Assembly: GCA_021155205.1 (NCBI GenBank)
Contig: JAJNPS010000016.1
Span: forward strand, 1-64,000
Direction: 5' to 3'
DNA from: Rhodobacterales bacterium
Lineage (GTDB): Bacteria > Pseudomonadota > Alphaproteobacteria > Rhodobacterales > Rhodobacteraceae
DNA length: 64,000 nucleotides
A program made the position numbers and the translations under genes. The notes below the pieces were generated by a model. That model had not been told where the DNA came from and searched no databases. It saw nothing but the letters and a program-made list of their open reading frames with translations. This document shows positions 25,561-33,995 of the stretch, piece after piece; the first letter of the stretch is position 1, and every line of letters begins with the position of its first letter.

Positions 25561-26639
25561 GTTTTGAACCCGAAGACCTGCGCGCCGCCGTCGCCGCCGG
25601 GATATTGACCGAAGCGCAGGCGGCATCGGTTACGGCGCTGGCGAATGACAGGGCGGGAAAGCGTGCCGCAATGCCCGCCGAGGACGAACCGTTCGAGTTC
25701 TTTCGCGGGTTTTCCGAAATATTCGTCTCTATCGGCCTGATCATTCTGCTGTCTGGCATCGCCCTGATGCTGGGCTGGTTCGGCGGGTTTGCGATGTTGT
25801 CTCTGCTACCCCTGATCTCGGCCGGTATCTGCTGGTGGTGGGCGGGATATTTCACGCTGAAGCGTCGGATGAACCTGCCCTCGATGGTGTTGGCATCGGC
25901 ATTTGGCGCGGGTATTTATGTGTCGGTCATCACGATCCTTGGCCAGGCAAACGTGCCTCTTCGGACAACGGTCGTCGGGGCGTTTGTGCTGGCGGCTGTC
26001 GGGATGGCTGTCTGGTATCGGCGGTTTCGCCTTCCATTTTCAGCATTCATCCTGGGGCTTTTCGCGTTGGGCGCGATCTACACCATGACTGCGTCAATCG
26101 ACGCCCTGGGTGGATTTGTGTCGGGCAGCCGCAATGGGCTCGATGGGCTTTTCGACTTGCGCGAAAGCCCGCAGTTCGCGTTTGCAACGCTGGGTTTCGG
26201 GATCGCATGTTTCCTTGTCGGCATGTGGTTCGACACCCGCGACCCCTACCGCCTTGGGCGCCACGCGGCGACGGCGTTCTGGCTGCATCTGCTGGCGGCC
26301 CCGGCGCTGGTCAACACGGTTGCCCTGACGCTTTACAACACGGGCGGAACGACCGGGATCGGTCTGCTGGTCGTCGCCCTCGCGATCATCACGGTTCTGG
26401 CTCTGGTGATCGACCGGCGGTCGTTCCTGACGGCCGCGATTGCCTACATCGCGCTGGTCATCGCCTGGCTGGTCGGCGATGGCGGCAATTTCGGCACCTG
26501 GACGTTCATCCTGATCGCACTTGGCGCCATCGTAACGGCCATCGGAACCTGGTGGGTGCCGCTGCGTGCCTTTGTCATGCGCGTCCTGCCCGACTTTCCC
26601 GGCAAGTCGCGCCTTCCCCCCTATGCGAGTGCAGAATGA
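25557..26639 (+). CDS. Polytopic membrane protein between hslV and hslU
   Basis: The 360-residue protein has a soluble N-terminus (about 1-55) and about nine or ten transmembrane segments. The family was not recognised with confidence; it resembles DUF2157-type proteins. It is locked between the protease genes by ATGA overlaps on both sides (25557 and 26636-26639), so it is translated with them. That suggests a role linked to HslUV or its membrane substrates, but no function can be stated. Confidence 0.85.
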   Translation: MSFEPEDLRAAVAAGILTEAQAASVTALANDRAGKRAAMPAEDEPFEFFRGFSEIFVSIGLIILLSGIALMLGWFGGFAMLSLLPLISAGICWWWAGYFTLKRRMNLPSMVLASAFGAGIYVSVITILGQANVPLRTTVVGAFVLAAVGMAVWYRRFRLPFSAFILGLFALGAIYTMTASIDALGGFVSGSRNGLDGLFDLRESPQFAFATLGFGIACFLVGMWFDTRDPYRLGRHAATAFWLHLLAAPALVNTVALTLYNTGGTTGIGLLVVALAIITVLALVIDRRSFLTAAIAYIALVIAWLVGDGGNFGTWTFILIALGAIVTAIGTWWVPLRAFVMRVLPDFPGKSRLPPYASAE

Positions 26640-27934
26640 CCGACCTGACCCCCCGCGAGATCGTTTCGGAACTGGACCGCTACATCATCGGGCAGGCCGA
26701 GGCGAAACGTGCCGTCGCCGTCGCGTTGCGGAACCGCTGGCGGCGCAAACGCCTCTCGGCGGATCTGCGCGATGAGGTGTACCCCAAGAACATCCTGATG
26801 ATCGGACCGACCGGCGTCGGCAAGACAGAGATCAGCCGCCGTCTCGCCAAGCTGGCGAAGGCCCCGTTCCTCAAGGTGGAGGCGACCAAGTTCACCGAAG
26901 TCGGCTATGTCGGGCGCGACGTGGACAGCATCATCCGCGATCTGGTCGATGCCGCGATGAACGACACCCGCGCGCAGATGCGCGAGGATGTGAAGGCGCG
27001 CGCCGCGAAATCGGCCGAGGATCGCGTGATCGAGGCGCTGGCCGGCAAGGACGCACGCGAACAGACGCGCGAGATGTTCCGGGGGAAGCTGAAACGCGGC
27101 GAACTGGACGACACCGTGATCGAGATTGAGGTCACGGATGCCTCGCCCGCCATGGGTGCGCTGCCAATGATGCCGGGGATGGAAAGCCAGATGCAGGGGT
27201 TGCAAGATCTCTTCAAGGCATTCGGGAGCCGCACGACGCGCAAGAAGGTGACGGTGGCCGACAGCTATGACCTTTTGATCGGGCAAGAGGCGGACAAGCT
27301 TTTGGACGATGACACCATCAAGGCGGCGGCGCTGGAGGCGGTGCAGGAAAATGGCATCGTGTTCCTGGACGAGATCGACAAGATCTGCGCCCGCGCCGAT
27401 GCGCGCGGCGCCGATGTCAGCCGCGAAGGCGTGCAGCGCGACCTGCTGCCACTGATCGAGGGCACGACCGTCAGCACGAAATATGGGCCGATCAAGACCG
27501 ACCATATCCTGTTCATCGCGTCGGGTGCGTTCCACATCGCCAAGCCGTCAGACCTGTTGCCCGAACTGCAGGGCCGTCTGCCGATCCGGGTGGAGTTGAA
27601 ACCCCTGACCGAAGGCGATTTTGTGCGGATCCTGACCGAGACGGACAATGCGCTGACGCGGCAATACACGGCGATGCTGGGCACGGAAAAGGTGGAGGTC
27701 AGCTTTACCACCGACGGAATTGCCGCGCTGGCGCGGATCGCGGCAGAGGTCAACCAGAGCGTCGAGAACATCGGGGCGCGCAGGCTTTATACGGTGATGG
27801 AACGCGTGTTCGAGGAGCTTTCGTTTACCGCACCGGATCGCGGCGGCGAGCGTGTCACCGTTGATGCCGCCTTTGTCGAACAGCATATCGGCGCGCTGTC
27901 CCGATCGGCCGACCTGTCGCGCTACGTGCTATAG
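26636..27934 (+). CDS. hslU: HslUV ATPase subunit
   Basis: The 432-residue AAA+ unfoldase feeds proteins to HslV. Walker A is GPTGVGKT (residues 57-64), Walker B VFLDEIDKI, and the C-terminus DLSRYVL is the tail that docks into HslV. The I-domain lies about 110-240. The start overlaps the preceding gene by four bases. It is convergent with the next gene, with only three bases between stops, and no terminator is visible. Confidence 0.97.
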   Translation: MTDLTPREIVSELDRYIIGQAEAKRAVAVALRNRWRRKRLSADLRDEVYPKNILMIGPTGVGKTEISRRLAKLAKAPFLKVEATKFTEVGYVGRDVDSIIRDLVDAAMNDTRAQMREDVKARAAKSAEDRVIEALAGKDAREQTREMFRGKLKRGELDDTVIEIEVTDASPAMGALPMMPGMESQMQGLQDLFKAFGSRTTRKKVTVADSYDLLIGQEADKLLDDDTIKAAALEAVQENGIVFLDEIDKICARADARGADVSREGVQRDLLPLIEGTTVSTKYGPIKTDHILFIASGAFHIAKPSDLLPELQGRLPIRVELKPLTEGDFVRILTETDNALTRQYTAMLGTEKVEVSFTTDGIAALARIAAEVNQSVENIGARRLYTVMERVFEELSFTAPDRGGERVTVDAAFVEQHIGALSRSADLSRYVL

Positions 27935-27937
27935 GCG

Positions 27938-28642
27938 TCAGACCATCCGGATCACGTCCTTGCCGACCGCCAGCACATAGCCGCGCCGGGCAATGGTCTT
28001 GATCAAGAGTTCGCTGACCAGCTGGTTGCCCAGCGTGTCGCGCAGCCGCTTGACGCGGGTGGCACCGGCGGCCTCGTCGCAGTCCGCCTCGTTCCGGCCC
28101 GACACGACCGCCTCGATCTGCGCGCCGGTCAGTACTTCGTCATCCATCCGCGCCTCGGCCAGAACCGACAGTGTTTCGAGTGCCGCCTCGGTCAGGGCAA
28201 ATTCCATGTCGTTGATGTAAACCGCGCGACCCTCGCGGCTGATCATCAACGACGCGACCTGTATGCCCGACCGCTGGATCGCCGAGATGCGGCGGTTCAA
28301 GGCGATGATCGTCACCAGAAAGACCAACGCTGCCAGCAGCAATGCGGTGGAGAAAACCAGCAGCACGAAGATCACCATGCGATAGCTTTGCAAGACTTCG
28401 GAAAACGACGTGCCGGACTGCGCCAGAATCTCCAGCAACTTGATGTCCTGGCCAGATGTCAGATTGTTGTTTTCGACAAAAATCTGCTCGACCTTGGCGT
28501 TGAAGGCATTGGCATCCGGCAGGCTGACGAACAGGAATACCGCCGCCGCCAGCAGGATCGCGACAATGGCGGCAATGCCCCAGCCGACGACGCGGTTGCC
28601 GGCCTTAAGGCTGTCAGTAGCGGAGGTAGTAATCCCCTGCAC
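27938..28642 (-). CDS. Membrane-anchored C-terminal winged-helix protein
   Basis: The protein has two transmembrane segments (about 19-41 and 87-113 of the 234-residue form), separated by a short periplasmic loop. After the second segment, residues about 145-234 look like an OmpR-type winged helix: helical LTEAALETLSVLAEA, then RVKRLRDTLGNQLV and the terminal hairpin TIARRGYVLAVG. The DNA-binding domain is C-terminal, the reverse of ToxR or CadC. GTG 28642 has a good AGGAAAG site; ATG 28690 is a longer alternative. It overlaps the stop of the exported protein gene. Targets are unknown. Confidence 0.75.
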   Translation of the reverse strand: MQGITTSATDSLKAGNRVVGWGIAAIVAILLAAAVFLFVSLPDANAFNAKVEQIFVENNNLTSGQDIKLLEILAQSGTSFSEVLQSYRMVIFVLLVFSTALLLAALVFLVTIIALNRRISAIQRSGIQVASLMISREGRAVYINDMEFALTEAALETLSVLAEARMDDEVLTGAQIEAVVSGRNEADCDEAAGATRVKRLRDTLGNQLVSELLIKTIARRGYVLAVGKDVIRMV

Positions 28643-28901
28643 TCGCTTTCCTTTCCTCAAGTCCTTCGGGTCCGAAGGTGGAAAGGACATTCAGCAGCGT
28701 CCAGCCCGCGGCGTCAAGCCGGGGCGCAAGTTCCCGCCCGGCGGCGCCGGGGCTGCAGTTGCTGTCTGATACCTCGGCAACCCCATAGTGCAGCCGCAGC
28801 GGGTTGTCCTGCTTGGCCTTGTAGTCGGCATAGCATGCCGCCTGTGCGGCACCCGCAACCAGCAGGGTCAGCCCGAAGGCAAGGGATAGGACGGCTTTCA
28901 T
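28614..28901 (-). CDS. Small exported protein
   Basis: The 95-residue protein has a clear Sec signal peptide (residues 1-21, cleavage after AQA). The mature part carries two Cys (at 22 and about 48), which could pair, and a C-terminal ERKASAGDYYLRY. No family was recognised. It overlaps the start of the following winged-helix gene by 29 nt or more, suggesting the two are translated together. It is divergent from the gene at 29132 across a large inverted repeat. Confidence 0.75.
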   Translation of the reverse strand: MKAVLSLAFGLTLLVAGAAQAACYADYKAKQDNPLRLHYGVAEVSDSNCSPGAAGRELAPRLDAAGWTLLNVLSTFGPEGLEERKASAGDYYLRY

Positions 28902-28951
28902 GACGGGCTCCTCGGCATCGGCATAACATTGCTCGGGTTTGCCGCGTTATT

Positions 28952-29038
28952 CAATATCGGCAGGGGTGTAGCGATACTGTTATCGGATAACGTCGCGCAC
29001 CCCTGTCACCGCTATCGCCTAGCACTCTGCCGATATTG
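28952..29038. repeat. Large imperfect inverted repeat (hairpin element)
   Basis: The arms CAATATCGGCAG (28952-28963) and CTGCCGATATTG (29027-29038) are perfect 12-bp repeats. The similarity runs on inward: with two single-base gaps and a few mismatches the arms reach about 25 nt. The loop carries the 13-bp palindrome GTTATCGGATAAC (near 28978-28990) and a GGGGTG/CACCCC pair. It sits between two divergent genes, so it is not a simple terminator. Confidence 0.75.
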
Positions 29039-29131
29039 CCTGTCGGAAACCCACCGGCCGACAGTCATGTACGGGGTCGATGCCTCCTATCAGCCGACCC
29101 AGCCAGCATAGCACACCGACAGGAGGTTCCG

Positions 29132-29623
29132 ATGAGCCACAGCCAGATCCAGTCCACAACACTTGCCGAAACCCAGCTTTGCCTCGTCCAGAACCGGCGA
29201 TCGGGCGCGCGATCGCCACAACGTGTCTGGCGATCGGTGATTGCACTTGTTGCAGGCATTTCCATTGCCTTGGGGTCGGTCGCCCCGACCTTTGCACGCG
29301 GACGGAATGACGATGTTGCCAAAGCCATCGCTGCCGCCATCGTGCTGGGCCTGATCGTCAAGGGGCTCGACAAGAAAAGGGATCGCCCGCGTGCTGAACC
29401 GGAGCCTGTTCGCCGGCCCCGAGTTCCGACCGCCTGCGCAATCGAACTCGACGGTGCGCAGCGATCTGTGACCGTCTATCCCGAAAGCTGCCTGAAGGCC
29501 GAGGGCTTCGACTACCCTCTGCCGCGCGACTGCGCAAAGACTGCCCGAATTTATGGACGACCGGACCGTGTCTATGGCGTGCAGTGCCTGCGCAGCGCGG
29601 GCTTTCGGGTTGCGGGATACTAA
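29132..29623 (+). CDS. Exported basic protein with Cys residues
   Basis: The 163-residue protein has a positively charged N-terminus, then a hydrophobic segment (about 34-50) ending in a signal-peptide-like APTFARG, a second hydrophobic stretch (about 60-73), an Arg/Pro-rich linker, and a C-terminal domain with four Cys residues. No family was recognised. The ribosome site AGGAGG fixes the ATG at 29132. It ends just before a strong terminator. Confidence 0.7.
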   Translation: MSHSQIQSTTLAETQLCLVQNRRSGARSPQRVWRSVIALVAGISIALGSVAPTFARGRNDDVAKAIAAAIVLGLIVKGLDKKRDRPRAEPEPVRRPRVPTACAIELDGAQRSVTVYPESCLKAEGFDYPLPRDCAKTARIYGRPDRVYGVQCLRSAGFRVAGY

Positions 29624-29675
29624 CACCCGCGACAACCGGGCCCTGGCAAATGCCCTGTCACGGGTCCGGCTTGCT

Positions 29676-29714
29676 GGGGCGGAGGGGTGAGCAGCCTCCG
29701 CCCCCTTTTTCTTT
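29676..29714 (+). terminator. Rho-independent terminator
   Basis: The perfect 10-bp stem GGGGCGGAGG/CCTCCGCCCC (29676-29685 with 29695-29704) is followed by TTTTTCTTT. It terminates the exported-protein gene upstream of rnhB. Confidence 0.9.
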
Positions 29715-29739
29715 GGTGCGATCCGGCTATGGTCGCGCG

Positions 29740-30375
29740 ATGGACCGGCGATCAGCAGATTTCAGTTTCGAACAGGCGGCGTTTGGCCAAGGCGCGCAGT
29801 GCGTCGTCGGGGTGGACGAGGTCGGGCGCGGGCCGCTGGCAGGGCCGGTCACCGCCTGCGCAGTGCGCCTTGATCCGGCCCGCATTCCCAAGGGGATCGC
29901 GGATTCCAAAACGCTTTCCGCCAGCCGCCGCGTCCAGATGCACGATGAGATCATACGGGTGGCCATCGTCAGCGTCGCGCATGCGACGGTCGACGAAATC
30001 CTGGACCTGAACATCCTGCGCGCATCCCATCTGGCCATGCTGCGCGCCATTGCAGGGATCGGCGGCGTCGATCACGCACTGATCGACGGCAACCTCTTGC
30101 CGCGCGGCCTGCCTTGCGGCGCCACGCCCATTGTCAAGGGAGACGCGCGCTGCCTGTCGATCGCGGCCGCGTCGATTGTGGCCAAGGTGGTGCGCGACAG
30201 GATCATGGTGGATTTGGCGCAACAGCACCCCGGCTATGGCTGGGAGCAGAATGCAGGCTATCCGACCCAAGCACATCTGGCAGCGTTGCAAAATCTGGGT
30301 GTGACCGCTCACCATAGGCGTTCATTCCGGCCGGTCCACAACATCTTGTATCAAGAGAAATCTCTAACCCCTTGA
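29740..30375 (+). CDS. rnhB: Ribonuclease HII
   Basis: The 211-residue enzyme removes ribonucleotides from DNA. The catalytic DEVGRGPLAGPV motif is near residues 27-38, and the later VDHALIDGN carries the further acidic ligand. The start is MDRRSADFSF. It is followed by ccrM, with a 50-nt gap that contains GANTC sites. Confidence 0.97.
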   Translation: MDRRSADFSFEQAAFGQGAQCVVGVDEVGRGPLAGPVTACAVRLDPARIPKGIADSKTLSASRRVQMHDEIIRVAIVSVAHATVDEILDLNILRASHLAMLRAIAGIGGVDHALIDGNLLPRGLPCGATPIVKGDARCLSIAAASIVAKVVRDRIMVDLAQQHPGYGWEQNAGYPTQAHLAALQNLGVTAHHRRSFRPVHNILYQEKSLTP

Positions 30376-30412
30376 TTCAATAAAGAATTTGACGGCGAAT
30401 CGGGTCTGACTC
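30374..30412. promoter_or_regulatory. Cluster of three GANTC sites before ccrM
   Basis: GATTC (30374-30378, overlapping the rnhB stop), GAATC (30397-30401) and GACTC (30408-30412) all match the CcrM recognition sequence. In Caulobacter, methylation of such sites shuts off ccrM transcription. The same feedback is inferred here. Confidence 0.65.
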
Positions 30413-30425
30413 ATGGTGGGGACCA

Positions 30426-31589
30426 ATGACATGGCAGCCAGAACCGCCAGAACCCGAGGCCCGAATGACCATCCATGCCCCTGCGAAACCCCTCGCAGCG
30501 CTGCCGTTGAACCAGATCCTTGCTGGTGACTGCATCGACGAGATGCGCCATCTGCCCGCAGGTTCAGTGGACCTGATCTTTGCCGATCCGCCCTATAACC
30601 TGCAGCTCAAGGGCGCGTTGCATCGGCCCGACAATTCGCTGGTGGATGCGGTCGATGATCACTGGGACCAGTTCGCGTCCTTTGCCACCTATGACGCCTT
30701 TACCCACGCCTGGCTGGCCGAGGCGCGGCGTCTTTTGAAACCCAACGGCGCGATCTGGGTCATCGGCAGCTATCACAACGTTTTCCGTCTGGGGGCCGCC
30801 CTGCAGGACCAGGGGTTCTGGATTCTGAACGACGTGGTCTGGCGCAAGTCGAACCCGATGCCGAACTTCCGGGGCAAGCGGCTGACCAACGCACATGAGA
30901 CGCTGATCTGGGCCGGACGCGATGCGGCGTCGAAATACACCTTCAACTACGAAGCGCTGAAGGCGCTGAATGACGGTTTGCAGATGCGGTCGGACTGGGT
31001 GTTGCCGCTTTGCACCGGGCATGAACGGATCAAGGATGCGGCGGGCGACAAGGCACATCCGACGCAGAAACCCGAAAGCCTGCTGCACCGGGTCATCCTG
31101 GCCACGACAAATCCCGGCGATGTGGTGCTGGACCCGTTTTTCGGGACCGGCACGACGGGCGCCGTGGCCAAGATGCTGGGTCGCGATTTCATCGGGATCG
31201 AACGCGAAGAGGCCTATCGCAATGTCGCGCAGGACCGGATCGACCGCGTGCGCCGGTTTGATGCGTCAGGCTTGGAGGTGACGGGTTCGCGCCGTTCGGA
31301 ACCCCGCGTGCCTTTTGGCCAAGTCGTTGAACGCGGCATGCTGCGGCCGGGTGAGGAATTGTTCTCGCCACGCGGGGCCATCGCGAAGGTCCGCGCGGAT
31401 GGCACGCTGGTCGGTCCCGAAATCAAGGGGTCGATCCATCAGGTTGGCGCGCATTTCGAGCGCGCGCCGTCCTGCAACGGCTGGACCTACTGGCACTTCA
31501 AGCGCGACGGCAAGATGGTCCCCATCGACATCCTGCGCCAGCAAATCCGGGCCGAGATGGAGGCCGATCAGTCCGGTCGCCCGAACTAG
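30426..31589 (+). CDS. ccrM: Cell-cycle DNA adenine methyltransferase CcrM
   Basis: The 387-residue beta-class N6-adenine methyltransferase is specific for GANTC. The DPPY catalytic motif is at residues 54-57 (FADPPYNLQLKG), the SAM-binding FGTGTTGAVA lies near 238, and the C-terminal part (about 290-380) is the RAMA-like DNA-binding extension typical of CcrM. The chosen start at 30426 gives an extra Pro-rich N-terminus; ATG 30465 is an alternative that fits the family start better. It is the methyltransferase of the CtrA/GcrA cell-cycle circuit. Confidence 0.97.
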   Translation: MTWQPEPPEPEARMTIHAPAKPLAALPLNQILAGDCIDEMRHLPAGSVDLIFADPPYNLQLKGALHRPDNSLVDAVDDHWDQFASFATYDAFTHAWLAEARRLLKPNGAIWVIGSYHNVFRLGAALQDQGFWILNDVVWRKSNPMPNFRGKRLTNAHETLIWAGRDAASKYTFNYEALKALNDGLQMRSDWVLPLCTGHERIKDAAGDKAHPTQKPESLLHRVILATTNPGDVVLDPFFGTGTTGAVAKMLGRDFIGIEREEAYRNVAQDRIDRVRRFDASGLEVTGSRRSEPRVPFGQVVERGMLRPGEELFSPRGAIAKVRADGTLVGPEIKGSIHQVGAHFERAPSCNGWTYWHFKRDGKMVPIDILRQQIRAEMEADQSGRPN

Positions 31590-31636
31590 CGCATACCGAG
31601 ACGCCTGCTTCAGGGGACCGCCCCCTGTTGCATCTG

Positions 31637-31668
31637 CCCCGCCATGTCCGCATGGCGGGGCCTTTTTC
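31637..31668 (+). terminator. Rho-independent terminator after ccrM
   Basis: A perfect 10-bp stem (31637-31646 with 31651-31660), TCCG loop and T run at 31663-31667 are present. It lies just before the convergent gene ending at 31670. Confidence 0.9.
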
Positions 31669-31669
31669 G

Positions 31670-32770
31670 TCAGACTGTCAGGACCGGATCGCCCAGCGTG
31701 TCCATGATGGGCGTGATGCCCAAACCGGGCGTATCGGGCGCGTGCATCATGCCGTTCACACGTTTCGGCGCGCCGGTGGCGATATCGACGGTGCCGTAGG
31801 AATTGAAATCGGTGGCGGAAAAACAGAACTCTTCGGGCGTTGACTGGGCCAGATGGGCGATGGTGGCGGTGACGATATCGCCGCCCCAGGTATCCTCGAT
31901 GGTCATCGGAATGCCTGCACAGACACACAAATCGCGCATCAGGCGCGCCTTGGTCAGGCCGCCGACCTTGGAGATTTTCAGGTTGATCACGTCCATCGCG
32001 CCGTCGGCCAGCCCACGGGTCAGGTCGCCGACGCTGCCGATGACTTCATCCAGCACAAAGGGCAGCGAGGTACGACGGCGGGTGATCAGGCATTCCTCGT
32101 AAGTCGGGCAGGGCTGTTCGATATAGACATCGACATCGCGCACCGCATTCACCACACGCGCCGCCTCGTGCATCGTCCAGCCGGTGTTGGCGTCGGCCAC
32201 CAGCACATCGCCTGGCCGCATTTCACCTGCACAGAGCCTGATCCGCGCGATGTCGCTGTCGGCATCGGCCCCGACTTTCAGTTGGAACTTGGTATAGCCC
32301 TCGGCCCGATACGTCGCGACATTGGCGGCCATCGCGGCGGGCTCGACCTGCGAAATCGCGCGATAAAGCTTGATGTCATCCTGCGCCTTGCCACCCAAAA
32401 GCTGATAGACCGGCAGGCCTGTCGCCTTGCCCAGAATGTCCCAGCAGGCGACGTCGATCGCGGCCTTGACGTAGGGGTGGCCGCGCAGGACCGCATCCAT
32501 GTGCCGGTTCAGGGTGCCAAGGTCGCGCGGGTCGAACCCGATCACCTTGGGCGCAAGTTCGGCCAATCCGGACCTGACACCCAGCGCATAGGCGGGCAGG
32601 TAGGCCGACCCCAGCGGGCAGCATTCGCCATAGCCGGTGATGCCCGCGTCAGTTTCAACCTCCACCACAGTGGCATCAAACACCTCGACGAAGTTGCCGT
32701 TGGACCAGCTGTAGCGGCCTTCCTTCAGCGGCAGATCAACTTGATAGGCACGGATTGCGGTGATTTTCAC
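31670..32770 (-). CDS. Enolase-superfamily enzyme (MR/MLE family)
   Basis: The 366-residue protein has the mandelate racemase/muconate lactonizing enzyme fold. Catalytic K165 is in FQLKVGAD, metal ligands are D193 (VADAN), E218 (YIEQP) and D241 (VLDEV), and K265 lies in NLKISKVGG. The sequence is close to groups that handle hydroxyproline or proline betaine (cis-3-hydroxyproline dehydratase, hydroxyproline betaine epimerase), but the substrate cannot be fixed. It is 27 nt from alkB on the same strand. Confidence 0.85.
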   Translation of the reverse strand: MKITAIRAYQVDLPLKEGRYSWSNGNFVEVFDATVVEVETDAGITGYGECCPLGSAYLPAYALGVRSGLAELAPKVIGFDPRDLGTLNRHMDAVLRGHPYVKAAIDVACWDILGKATGLPVYQLLGGKAQDDIKLYRAISQVEPAAMAANVATYRAEGYTKFQLKVGADADSDIARIRLCAGEMRPGDVLVADANTGWTMHEAARVVNAVRDVDVYIEQPCPTYEECLITRRRTSLPFVLDEVIGSVGDLTRGLADGAMDVINLKISKVGGLTKARLMRDLCVCAGIPMTIEDTWGGDIVTATIAHLAQSTPEEFCFSATDFNSYGTVDIATGAPKRVNGMMHAPDTPGLGITPIMDTLGDPVLTV

Positions 32771-32797
32771 AAAGAACTTCCTTTGAATGTGACCTGT

Positions 32798-33964
32798 CTA
32801 ATGCGCGCTGCCCGGCATTGGGTTCAGTGCCTTGTTGTAGGGCTTCCAGTCCACGATGTCTGGATAGTACCGCTTGCGCCAAGCTTTGACCCTTGGGTTC
32901 ATCACCCGCTTCCACACGGGCGGCATCATCGCGGCGATGGTCATCATGGGATAGCCATGCGGCAACTGCGGCGCGTCATCTGGGCCGTGGTTCTGCAACA
33001 GCGGAAACCGCCGGTCGGGCTTGTAGTGATGGTCCGAATGCCGCTGCAGGTTGATCAAAAGCCAGTTCGACGCGCGGGGCGAGGCATTCCAGCTGTGGCG
33101 CGGCAGAACGTGTTCGTACTTGCCGTCGCCCAGATGGCGACGTGTCAGGCCATAGTGTTCGATGTAGTTGACCAGTTCCAGTTGCCAGATCGCAACCGCG
33201 GCCTGCAGGGCAAAGAGACCGACGCCAAGCCAGCCCGCAAGGGCATACGCAACGGCCAGCATCGCCAATTGCAGGGCCGAGTACCGCCAAAACGGGTTGC
33301 TTTGGTGCCAGGCGGGCAGCCCGCGCCGTGCAAGCATTGCCCTTTCTGCATTCCACGATGAGTTCAGGCTTTGCCGCATAACGCGGGGAAAGAACCGGTG
33401 GAACCCTTCGTTGTACCGGGCGGTGACTGGATCACGCGGCGTGCAGACGTAAAGGTGATGCACCCGCAGATGCTCGCTGCGGAAATGGCTGTAAAGCACC
33501 GAAGCCAGCAAAAGGTCCGCCAGCCAGCGTTCAAGGGCAGAATTCTGGTGCATCAGTTCATGGCTGTAATTGACGCCGATGGTGCCGCCGATCACGCCCA
33601 TGCCGAAAAACAGCAGCAGCCGTTCCGCATCGCCCAGATGGCCCGCGCGCGGAACGTACCAAAGCAGCGCGCACAGCGTCGCAAACTGGACGGGGAACCA
33701 GATCAGCGTGATCAGCCGGTGCCAGCCCAGCGCCGTATCCGGCGTCGTCGGGTCGGCATTGGCCGCATCATCGCCGCCCAGCGCGTCCAGCAGGACAAAA
33801 AGCCACCAGGCGCCGAATGGCAACAATAGGGTTGTCCAGCCGCCGACCGTCGCCCCGATCCAGGCCAGGGGGATCAGGGCCAACGAGATCCAGAACGGCA
33901 GCGCCGACCGCAGGCCGTCGCGGGTTCCGGGCAGGATGGCGGCGGGTGTCATGGTCGGTTCCAT
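32798..33964 (-). CDS. alkB: AlkB-type alkane 1-monooxygenase
   Basis: The 388-residue integral-membrane di-iron hydroxylase oxidises medium-chain alkanes at the terminal carbon. The histidine boxes are complete: HELMH (135-139), EHLRVHH (164-170) and HSDHH (309-313), plus NYIEHYG (266-272). The start is ATG 33964, 31 nt after the mutY stop; ATG 33952 is possible. No rubredoxin gene is adjacent. It must not be confused with the AlkB demethylase of DNA repair, although it neighbours mutY. Confidence 0.93.
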   Translation of the reverse strand: MEPTMTPAAILPGTRDGLRSALPFWISLALIPLAWIGATVGGWTTLLLPFGAWWLFVLLDALGGDDAANADPTTPDTALGWHRLITLIWFPVQFATLCALLWYVPRAGHLGDAERLLLFFGMGVIGGTIGVNYSHELMHQNSALERWLADLLLASVLYSHFRSEHLRVHHLYVCTPRDPVTARYNEGFHRFFPRVMRQSLNSSWNAERAMLARRGLPAWHQSNPFWRYSALQLAMLAVAYALAGWLGVGLFALQAAVAIWQLELVNYIEHYGLTRRHLGDGKYEHVLPRHSWNASPRASNWLLINLQRHSDHHYKPDRRFPLLQNHGPDDAPQLPHGYPMMTIAAMMPPVWKRVMNPRVKAWRKRYYPDIVDWKPYNKALNPMPGSAH

Positions 33965-33995
33965 GTCCACAATGCTACCCCGGTTCGCGATTTCT

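Noticed and set aside
32798..33964. AlkB as a DNA demethylase because it neighbours mutY
   Set aside because: The three histidine boxes and membrane segments identify the di-iron alkane hydroxylase, an unrelated protein sharing the name.
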